7,375 nt of DNA from the NCBI GenBank assembly GCA_002388885.1, contig DGNI01000065.1:7512-14886 (forward strand), written 5' to 3'. The position numbers and the translations under genes were made by a program. The stretch comes from Parvularculaceae bacterium UBA4496. GTDB taxonomy: Bacteria > Pseudomonadota > Alphaproteobacteria > Caulobacterales > Parvularculaceae. The notes under the pieces were generated by a model, which was not told the origin of the DNA, did not search any database, and saw nothing but the letters and a program-made list of their open reading frames with translations. This document shows, in pieces, positions 1-6,057 of the stretch; the stretch's first letter is position 1; each line of letters opens with the position of its first letter.

Positions 1-675
1 GAGCGCATACGCGAAGCGTTTGTCGCTTCAAACCCGCTCGGCGATCACGTATTGCCCGTAGTGGCGCTTACAAAAGGCGTGCGCGTGGAAACGCGACTGG
101 AAAAACATTTCGGCGACGCGCGGATAGAAGACCTCGTGACGCCGTTCTTTTGTGTTTCATCCGATATCGTCAACGGCTCGGCGCATATTCACAAAACGGG
201 TCTTTTAAGAAGCGCGTTGCGCGCCTCAATCGCGCTGCCCGGCATTTTACCTCCCGTTGTCGGTGACCATGAGCTTCTGGTAGATGGCGCGGTGGTCAAT
301 AATTTTCCGACTGACCTGATGACGACAATGCATCGTGGTCTAACTATTGGCGTCGACGTGGCGCGAGAAGGCGTCATTGACATCGATGCTTTTCGCGACC
401 CACCCGGGTTTTTTTCCTGGGTGGCGGGACACGGGTTTTCGGAAGCGCCGCCGATCGTTTCGCTTTTGATGCGGGCGGCGACAGCCCGGCGTGAGCGTTT
501 CGAGCGTCCGCGCCCGGCCGATATTATGATCGCACCGCCGGTTCCGGATGTGGAACTTCGCGACTGGAAAGAATTTGAACCCGCGGTCGCCAACGGTTAT
601 GAGGCGGCGATGACGGCCATAGAGGAAAACTGGTCCGCCCTCGCGCCAATCGCTGCTGCATCAAAATCGGATTGA
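1..675 (+). CDS. Patatin-like phospholipase, NTE family (C-terminal part; 5' end outside window)
   Basis: The reading frame is open from base 1 to a TGA at 673-675, giving 224 visible residues, so this is the end of a longer gene rather than one starting at the TTG at 52. Patatin-family enzymes are serine lipid hydrolases with a Ser-Asp dyad. The visible part holds the Asp half: LLVDGAVVNNFP, with the Asp-Gly-Ala Asp codon at 283-285, about residue 95 of the fragment. It is preceded by the family motif ALRASIALPGILPPV, which precedes the catalytic Asp in patatin proteins. The segment PFFCVSSDIVNG and the tail DWKEFEPAVANGYEAA also fit the neuropathy-target-esterase (NTE) branch. The glycine-rich oxyanion motif and the nucleophile GxSxG must lie upstream, as would any cyclic-nucleotide-binding domain, so activity and full architecture cannot be judged. 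No transmembrane segment is evident in the visible part. The substrate is unknown; lysophospholipid hydrolysis is a family-based guess. Confidence 0.88.
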   Translation, partial: ERIREAFVASNPLGDHVLPVVALTKGVRVETRLEKHFGDARIEDLVTPFFCVSSDIVNGSAHIHKTGLLRSALRASIALPGILPPVVGDHELLVDGAVVNNFPTDLMTTMHRGLTIGVDVAREGVIDIDAFRDPPGFFSWVAGHGFSEAPPIVSLLMRAATARRERFERPRPADIMIAPPVPDVELRDWKEFEPAVANGYEAAMTAIEENWSALAPIAAASKSD

Positions 676-803
676 GGTTGGGCCCTGTCTATTGCAGTGC
701 AGCACCCTCATTTCGCCTGTTACGTTTGTCTTTTTGCTTGAATAGAGACACCATGGCGTTCGGGCGCGGGACGTTCGCTGAACTAACAGAACGCCGCCGC
801 AAT

Positions 804-810
804 GAAGGGG
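804..810 (+). promoter_or_regulatory. Ribosome binding site of the tricorn-like protease gene
   Basis: GAAGGGG lies 7 bases before the ATG at 818. It supports that start, as does the signal peptide that begins directly there. The 142-base gap after the patatin gene shows no convincing sigma-70 promoter and no rho-independent terminator, so whether the two genes share a transcript is open. Confidence 0.65.
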
Positions 811-817
811 TGTTCAA

Positions 818-3800
818 ATGAAAAAGACGACAGTTCTAGCAGCTGCGATGGCGGTGTTCGCCGCAGGCGCCACAGTTTCGGCTCAGGAGCAGACGCTGTT
901 GCTACGCGATCCGGCCATCTCTCAAAATCATATTGCTTTTGTTTATGCAGGCGATCTTTGGCTGGCCGATCGCGACGGTTCCGATCCGCGGCGGCTGACG
1001 TCAAGTCCGGTTGATGAAATCAACCCTGTCTTCTCGCCGGATGGCTCAATGATTGCTTATACTACGGATTATGAAAACAATAATGACGTATACGTCATAT
1101 CGACGTCAGGTGGTCAGCCGAAGCGGCTGACATGGGCGCCCGGAAGCGATGTCGCATTCGACTGGAGCCCAGACGGATCGGCGGTCGCATTCGCATCGCG
1201 CCGAGAAACCAATCATGGTCGTTCTGCGCAACTTTATCATGTTTCGATCAATGGCGGCCTGCCGCAAAAGCAGATGGAAGCCAGAATTTTCAGAGGGAAA
1301 TACGACGCGTCGGGTGAACGCTTTGCGTATCTCGCATTCGGCCCAGCTTATAATGGACTCTATGGCGGCACCGCCGGTTGGCGCGGCTATCGCGGCGGAA
1401 CAACGCCGTCGGTTTTAATTATGGACACCACCGCCAATTCGGTGCGGGAGATCCCGGGCGATCTCGTCAACGACATCGAGCCCATGTGGGTTGGCGATGA
1501 CGTCTTTTTCATTTCGGACCGTGATGCGAAAGTCCTGAATATTCACAAATTCGATTCCGCGACCGGCGCTGTCAGTAAGGTGACGAATGAAGCGGTGTGG
1601 GATGTGCGCGCAGCAGATGCCTACGGCGACACAATTATATTTGAGGCCGGGGGCCGTTTGAAAACGCTTGATACAACGAGCGGCTTGGTTTCGGAAATTC
1701 GGGTTTCTATTAATCCGGACTTGCCGCAACTGCGCCCGCAATGGAAAAACGCCGGCGGCACGTTGCAGCATTATCATCTTTCGCCGACCGGCAAACGCGT
1801 TGCCGTCACGGCGCGCGGCGATGTCTTTACGGTGCCGGTAAAAGACGGTTCGACGCGCAATCTCACAACCACTGACGGCGCGCGCGAATATACGGCTCTA
1901 TGGTCGCCGGATGGCGATGACGTCGCGTATATCGACGCTGCTAATGCAGAACAGATGCTGGTCATCGCAGATCAAACGGGCATCGGGCAAACCCGACGTT
2001 ACAGCCTTGGAAACGATTTCAATACGCTGCTTGCGTGGGGCGGGCAGGGGCAACGCATCGCCTATTTCAATCAGCGGCTCGAATTGCATGCCATGGACGT
2101 TACGAACGGACGCAGCGTGCTTGTATCGACCGGCGCGCGCCGCGAAAGCATTGAGGCGGCGTTTTCACCGGACGGTCGCTGGCTTGCCTATACAGAAGAA
2201 CGTCCGAACTATAATCGCGCGCTGAAGCTTTATGACTTCAATAACGGCCGGTCGTATCCGGTTGCGGATGACCTGGCCGATGTGTCTGCACCGGTTTTCA
2301 GTCCTGATGGAAAGTATCTCTACTTCGCGGCATCCACCAATTCCGGGCCGCAGCAGGCGTGGCTCGATATGTCGAATCGCGAGCGCCCTTACCGCGCGGC
2401 GATCTACGCCGCTGTCCTCGCGAGCGACGGCAAATCGCCCATCGCGCTTAAAACGGGCGACGAAGGCGCAGACGATGAAAAGAAAGACGAAAAAAAGGAC
2501 GATGAAGACAAGGACGAGAAGGTCAAGTCGACACGCATCGATATCGCAGGACTTTCTGGCCGGATCGTCGCCTTGCCTGTGGACGAACGCAACTACTCGC
2601 ATCTTTCGGTAGCGAAAGACGGCACGCTTTATTACGTCCAGAACGTTCAGCCCGGATCGTATCTCGCGCCGCCGGAACAGCGCGAAGCAGACGAAAACGC
2701 GTTGATGCGGTTCGATTTCAAAAAGCGAGAAGCACAAAGAGTGCTTGATGGGGTCACGGAAGCGTCGATCGCCGCCAAAGGAGAGCAGATGATCATCCGC
2801 AAGGCCGACGGCTCCCTTCATGTGGGCGACATCAGCGAAAAATTCGAACCCGAGGCCGTAAAGCTCGGCGATGTCAAGATGATGATCTACCCGCGTAACG
2901 AGTGGGCGCAGATCTTTGACGAAGCCTGGCGCATGCAGCAGGCGTTCTTTTACGATCCGAATGCACATGGTCTCGATTGGCAGGCAGTTTACGCCCGCTA
3001 TCGCCCATTGGTCGAACATGTCGGGCGGCGCGAAGATCTTTCAACCCTTATCGTTGAAATGATTGGGGAGCTGCAAGCCGGTCACAATCGTAGCGGCGGC
3101 GGCGATATTCATCGCGAGGAGAATGCCAATGTGGGTCTTCTCGGCGCCGATTTCCGGCTCAATAACGGCCGGCATCAGATTACGCGGCTTTATACCGGAG
3201 AGCATTGGAACCCGTTTCTGGCGGCGCCGCTGGCGGAGCCGGGGCTTAATATCAGCGAGGGGGATTACATCCTCGCGGTGAACGGTCATGCGCTCGAAGC
3301 GAACGACAACATTTTTGAGCACTTGCAAGGGACTGCGAATAAACAAGTGACCTTGCGTGTCGCCTCAAATGCCAATGGCTCAAATGCCCGAAACGTCGTC
3401 GTCAAGGCTGCCGATACAGAGTCGCGAATTCGCCTCTGGGCGTGGGTAGAGGATAACCGCCGCGCTGTTGCGGAAGCGACCGGCGGTCGCGTCGGCTATG
3501 TCTATCTGCCGAACACCGCAAATGACGGCTATACGTTCTTCAACAGGATGTTTTTCTCACAGGTTGAGAAAGACGCCATGATTCTTGATGAGCGCTCCAA
3601 TGGCGGCGGGCAGGCGGCGAATTACATCACCGATGTCTTGAGCCGCACCTATCTTTCAGGCTGGAAGGATTTCGCCGGCATGACATTCAAAACGCCGGGC
3701 GGCTCCATGTACGGCCCGAAGGTGATGCTAATCGATCAGGACGCAGGGTCCGGCGGGGATTATCTTCCTTATTCATTCCGTGAAATGAATATCGGTCCGC

Positions 3801-4096
3801 TTGTCGGCACGCGCACATGGGGCGGCCTCATAGGGATTTCGGCGAACCCGCCATTGATGGACGGTGGTTTTATGACCGTGCCGTATTTCCGGTTTTTCGA
3901 TACGGATTACCAGTGGTCGGTTGAAAACGAAGGTGTAGCGCCGGATATTGAGGTTGCGCTTGATCCGATTGCGACCAACGCTGGACGCGATACGCAACTT
4001 GAGCGCGCGATCGCGGAGGCCGAGCGTCTGATGCAGACGAACCCAAGCCCCATACCGACGACGGCTCCGCCTTACCCGACACGGGTTGGCGATTAA
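818..4096 (+). CDS. Exported tricorn-type protease (beta-propellers, PDZ, S41 serine peptidase domain)
   Basis: This 1092-residue protein has the domain order of the tricorn protease, which trims oligopeptides. Residues 1-22 form a Sec signal peptide (Lys-Lys, hydrophobic core, VSA before Gln23), so it should act in the periplasm or outside, unlike cytosolic archaeal tricorn. Residues about 25-305 and 310-680 are beta-propeller regions with TolB/PD40-like repeats (SPDG or SPTG at 73, 117, 322, 363, 450 and 495). A Lys/Asp/Glu linker at 552-570 interrupts the second. Residues about 690-770 are the C1 segment with the putative catalytic His756 in ELQAGH; about 771-855 is a PDZ domain; about 860-1070 is the S41 domain. 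Ser978 in GSGGDY is the likely nucleophile and Glu1036 in VENEGV the likely tetrad Glu; their 58-residue spacing equals Ser965-Glu1023 of Thermoplasma tricorn. Gly755 replaces the archaeal Ser745. Length fits the family (about 1070). The gene ends at TAA, followed by a strong terminator. The physiological substrate is unknown. Confidence 0.93.
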   Translation: MKKTTVLAAAMAVFAAGATVSAQEQTLLLRDPAISQNHIAFVYAGDLWLADRDGSDPRRLTSSPVDEINPVFSPDGSMIAYTTDYENNNDVYVISTSGGQPKRLTWAPGSDVAFDWSPDGSAVAFASRRETNHGRSAQLYHVSINGGLPQKQMEARIFRGKYDASGERFAYLAFGPAYNGLYGGTAGWRGYRGGTTPSVLIMDTTANSVREIPGDLVNDIEPMWVGDDVFFISDRDAKVLNIHKFDSATGAVSKVTNEAVWDVRAADAYGDTIIFEAGGRLKTLDTTSGLVSEIRVSINPDLPQLRPQWKNAGGTLQHYHLSPTGKRVAVTARGDVFTVPVKDGSTRNLTTTDGAREYTALWSPDGDDVAYIDAANAEQMLVIADQTGIGQTRRYSLGNDFNTLLAWGGQGQRIAYFNQRLELHAMDVTNGRSVLVSTGARRESIEAAFSPDGRWLAYTEERPNYNRALKLYDFNNGRSYPVADDLADVSAPVFSPDGKYLYFAASTNSGPQQAWLDMSNRERPYRAAIYAAVLASDGKSPIALKTGDEGADDEKKDEKKDDEDKDEKVKSTRIDIAGLSGRIVALPVDERNYSHLSVAKDGTLYYVQNVQPGSYLAPPEQREADENALMRFDFKKREAQRVLDGVTEASIAAKGEQMIIRKADGSLHVGDISEKFEPEAVKLGDVKMMIYPRNEWAQIFDEAWRMQQAFFYDPNAHGLDWQAVYARYRPLVEHVGRREDLSTLIVEMIGELQAGHNRSGGGDIHREENANVGLLGADFRLNNGRHQITRLYTGEHWNPFLAAPLAEPGLNISEGDYILAVNGHALEANDNIFEHLQGTANKQVTLRVASNANGSNARNVVVKAADTESRIRLWAWVEDNRRAVAEATGGRVGYVYLPNTANDGYTFFNRMFFSQVEKDAMILDERSNGGGQAANYITDVLSRTYLSGWKDFAGMTFKTPGGSMYGPKVMLIDQDAGSGGDYLPYSFREMNIGPLVGTRTWGGLIGISANPPLMDGGFMTVPYFRFFDTDYQWSVENEGVAPDIEVALDPIATNAGRDTQLERAIAEAERLMQTNPSPIPTTAPPYPTRVGD

Positions 4097-4113
4097 TCCT
4101 CACGGCATTTGAG

Positions 4114-4143
4114 AAAAAGGCGGCATTTAAGGCCGCCTTTTTT
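4114..4143 (+). terminator. Rho-independent terminator after the tricorn-like protease gene
   Basis: A stem with arms 4114-4124 (AAAAAGGCGGC) and 4132-4142 (GCCGCCTTTTT) pairs perfectly over 11 bases around a 7-base loop, and the descending arm runs into seven T residues. It starts 17 bases after the TAA at 4094-4096. The A-tract on the 5' side means it could also work on the other strand, but both flanking genes are on the plus strand. It separates the protease gene from the following TPR gene. Confidence 0.9.
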
Positions 4144-4148
4144 GTGGC

Positions 4149-4166
4149 TGGAATTGCGAAATTCCA
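4149..4166 (+). other. Small hairpin with a GCGA (GNRA-type) loop
   Basis: TGGAATT at 4149-4155 and AATTCCA at 4160-4166 pair perfectly around the loop GCGA. It lies 6 bases after the terminator and about 100 bases before the next start codon. If the TPR gene's transcript begins upstream of it, it would sit in the 5' leader. No function is known; such a short hairpin may arise by chance. Confidence 0.35.
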
Positions 4167-4264
4167 TTCGGCGACGTGCCCAGGATTCCCGGCGCCGGTA
4201 CAACGTCAGGTGAATGATCCCTTTAGCGCGGGACAGTTGCCGCAGTAAACGAATGGAAATTGAA

Positions 4265-5155
4265 ATGAAGATAACCATCCTTGGCGCCCTCGCCGCCCTA
4301 GCCGTTCTGAACGCACCGGCTTGGTCTCAAACGCAGGAAAGCGCTGACGCCAAATTTGCTGCTCAGGATTGGGAAGGCGCCGCCGCCGATTATCGCGCGT
4401 TGCTGGACAGCAACGCCTCGAATGCGCAGAACTGGTACAATCTTGCCCGGTCGCTACATCAGCTCGAAGACTACGAGCGTGCACGGGACGCCTATCTGGC
4501 GGCAATAGATGCTGGCCTGCAAAATACTCTGGCCGGAGCGCATTATCATTTGGCGCGTATTTACATGCAGCTTGGAGATGAAGCCGCCGCCATCAAAGAA
4601 CTAGAAACGCTTGCGCGCGTTGGCGGCATTCCGGGAGCGTTTATTCAAAGCACGGCGGAATTCGCACCTCTGGCCGACAATGAAGCGTTTAAAGCAGTTA
4701 TTCTCGCACTGACGCCATGTACCTCCGAGGAGTATCGTCATTTTGACTTCTGGTTGGGCGAGTGGGACGTGACCGCTGCCGGAAACGCACAACCGTCGGC
4801 GTCGAGCAAGATATCTTCTCAGCAGGCGGGCTGCGCTATTCTTGAAGAATACACCGCCGGCGGTTTTACCGGTTTCAGCATCAGTTTTTACGACAGCGTC
4901 AACAAGCGCTGGCACCAGTCATGGATGTCTAATGCCGGGAGTGCAGTTTACCTCGAAGGCGGCCTTGATGATACCGGCGCCATGGTGATGTCGGACGAGG
5001 GCATGACCCGGCATGAAGTGACCGGAAATATCAGCCGCACCACATGGACGCCAAACCCGGATGGCAGCGTCCGCCAGCATTGGGAGTCATCTACGGATGG
5101 CGGTGAAACATGGACCACCGTTTTCGACGGAAGTTATACGCGCAAGGAAGAGTAG
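4265..5155 (+). CDS. Exported TPR protein with a C-terminal FDFWLGEWDV domain, function unknown
   Basis: The ATG at 4265 gives 296 residues and places a signal peptide at the N-terminus: hydrophobic residues 4-15, then probable cleavage after AWS at 21. An in-frame ATG at 4214 would put 17 mostly polar residues in front of it, and one at 4253 would add four, so I prefer 4265; GGAA at 4255-4258 is a modest ribosome binding site. Residues about 25-122 form three TPR-like helical pairs (for example WYNLARSLHQLEDYERARDA at 57-76 and AHYHLARIYMQLGDEAAAI at 92-110), normally a protein-binding scaffold. Residues about 150-293 form a beta-rich domain opening with FDFWLGEWDV at 160-169, a signature seen in uncharacterised bacterial proteins, often DUF1579-like. 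Cys152 and Cys190 could form a disulfide in the periplasm. No catalytic motif is visible. The gene follows a terminator, so it probably has its own promoter, and it ends 4 bases from the convergent ubiG stop. Confidence 0.87.
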   Translation: MKITILGALAALAVLNAPAWSQTQESADAKFAAQDWEGAAADYRALLDSNASNAQNWYNLARSLHQLEDYERARDAYLAAIDAGLQNTLAGAHYHLARIYMQLGDEAAAIKELETLARVGGIPGAFIQSTAEFAPLADNEAFKAVILALTPCTSEEYRHFDFWLGEWDVTAAGNAQPSASSKISSQQAGCAILEEYTAGGFTGFSISFYDSVNKRWHQSWMSNAGSAVYLEGGLDDTGAMVMSDEGMTRHEVTGNISRTTWTPNPDGSVRQHWESSTDGGETWTTVFDGSYTRKEE

Positions 5156-5159
5156 GACT

Positions 5160-5945
5160 TCAACGCTTCACCGCGGTCAGCAGGTAATTGACGTCGGTGT
5201 CTTCTGAAATGCGCCAAATGTCCATGAGCGGATTATAGCTGACGCCTGCTTCTGCGGTCACCGTGAGGCCTGCGCGCGTTAGCGCAGCTTTTGCTTCTTC
5301 GGGTTTGACGAACTTGCGCGGGTCGTGCGTACCGGCTGGAAGCCAGCGTAGAATGTATTCAGCGCCTATCTTCGCCAGCGCCACCGCTTTCAGCGTACGG
5401 TTGATGGTCGCCATCACCATTATGCCGTTCGCTTTCAACAGGCTTGCGGATGTTTCAAGGAAGAGGTCGACATCGGCGACGTGCTCAACGACTTCGAGGT
5501 TCAGTACGATATCAAAAGGCGCCTCGCCTGACGCGGCGAGTTGTTCGACTGTCGCCGCCCTGTAATCAATATCGAGCTTCAACGGCGCTGCATGCGTCAA
5601 GGCGGTTTTGATATTGCGTGCGGATGCGTCGATGGCGGTGACATCAGCGCCGAGCCGGCGCATGGGCTCGGCGACGAGACCGCCGCCGCAGCCGATATCG
5701 AGCAGCCGCAATCCCGCCAGCGGCAGTTTCGCGCGCCGGTCGCGGCCAAAATGAGCGCAAGCTCCGTCACGTATATAGGCGAGGCGAACAGGGTTAAATT
5801 TGTGAAGCGGCTTGAATTTACCAAACGGGTCCCACCATTCGTCGGCGATGGCGGAAAATTTTTCCACTTCATCGGCGTCGATCGTGGTCCGTCCCGAAGG
5901 CTTTTCGGCCATTTCAGGCGCCGTCGTTAACCCATCCTGCGCCAT
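5160..5945 (-). CDS. ubiG: Ubiquinone biosynthesis O-methyltransferase UbiG
   Basis: UbiG performs both O-methylations of ubiquinone synthesis (on the 2-polyprenyl-6-hydroxyphenol and 3-demethylubiquinol intermediates) with S-adenosylmethionine, at the inner face of the cytoplasmic membrane. The 261-residue product is close to family length (E. coli about 240), with an extra N-terminal stretch of about 10-20 residues. Visible family signatures are [20 protein letters not shown] at 36-55, the SAM-binding motif [10 protein letters not shown] at 81-89, the acidic end of strand two in AIDAS with Asp106, the post-motif LEVVEHV at 150-156, and the diagnostic UbiG stretch [18 protein letters not shown] at 195-212, followed by DVNYL near the end. 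Arg54 and Asp106 align with the SAM contacts Arg44 and Asp85 of E. coli UbiG. The ATG at 5945 is supported by GAGGAAA 8 bases upstream. It is convergent with the TPR gene and divergent from lysC, an arrangement familiar in Alphaproteobacteria. Confidence 0.96.
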   Translation of the reverse strand: MAQDGLTTAPEMAEKPSGRTTIDADEVEKFSAIADEWWDPFGKFKPLHKFNPVRLAYIRDGACAHFGRDRRAKLPLAGLRLLDIGCGGGLVAEPMRRLGADVTAIDASARNIKTALTHAAPLKLDIDYRAATVEQLAASGEAPFDIVLNLEVVEHVADVDLFLETSASLLKANGIMVMATINRTLKAVALAKIGAEYILRWLPAGTHDPRKFVKPEEAKAALTRAGLTVTAEAGVSYNPLMDIWRISEDTDVNYLLTAVKR

Positions 5946-5953
5946 TATTGATA

Positions 5954-5960
5954 TTTCCTC
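5954..5960 (-). promoter_or_regulatory. Ribosome binding site of ubiG
   Basis: On the minus strand GAGGAAA lies 8 bases before the ATG whose complement is at 5943-5945. This is the strongest Shine-Dalgarno match near a start in the window and decides against the internal methionine at residue 12. Confidence 0.7.
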
Positions 5961-6043
5961 GCTTGCCTTGCCGTCCGCCGCTTTCTAGACATGCGGCGAG
6001 AATTGCGCTTCCGGCGGTCGGGGGCAAGAGGACAAGAGTTCGC

Positions 6044-6049
6044 AAGGCG
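6044..6049 (+). promoter_or_regulatory. Probable ribosome binding site of lysC
   Basis: AAGGCG lies 8 bases before the ATG at 6058. The match is moderate, but the start is also fixed by the KFGGTS motif, which sits at residues 7-12 as in other aspartokinases. Confidence 0.5.
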
Positions 6050-6057
6050 CTTCATCC

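Larger units (their letters stand above)
5946..6057. promoter_or_regulatory. Divergent intergenic region between ubiG and lysC
   Basis: These 112 bases must hold the start signals of ubiG (leftward) and lysC (rightward) unless promoters lie inside the genes. A weak plus-strand candidate is TTGCCT (5963-5968), 17 bases, TAGACA (5986-5991), a poor match to the sigma-70 consensus. An inverted repeat CGCCGC (5976-5981) and GCGGCG (5993-5998) surrounds TCTAGA and could be an operator or a chance GC hairpin. There is no lysine riboswitch: the space is too short and no conserved core is visible. Confidence 0.35.

Noticed and set aside
52..54. TTG at 52 as start of the patatin gene
   Set aside because: The frame is open to base 1 and its translation there continues the family pattern; a start here would lack the nucleophile serine half of the fold.
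676..817. Promoter or terminator between the patatin and protease genes
   Set aside because: TTG-type -35 candidates such as TTGCAG at 692-697 have no acceptable -10 at the right spacing, and no stem with a T-run is present; nothing firm can be annotated beyond the ribosome binding site.
2165..3019. A 284-codon open frame on the minus strand inside the protease gene
   Set aside because: It lies entirely antisense to a gene with clear domain structure; its product has no recognisable motif, and such frames are expected opposite GC-rich coding DNA.
4214..4264. Longer N-terminus for the TPR protein starting at the ATG at 4214
   Set aside because: It would bury the signal peptide behind 17 largely charged residues; the start at 4265 gives a normal export signal.
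5541..5930. A 129-codon plus-strand open frame opposite ubiG
   Set aside because: Fully antisense to the conserved SAM-binding part of ubiG with no supporting motif.
5946..6057. Lysine riboswitch or leader-peptide attenuator upstream of lysC
   Set aside because: The 112 bases are too short for the lysine riboswitch, and no lysine-rich small reading frame followed by a terminator is visible.
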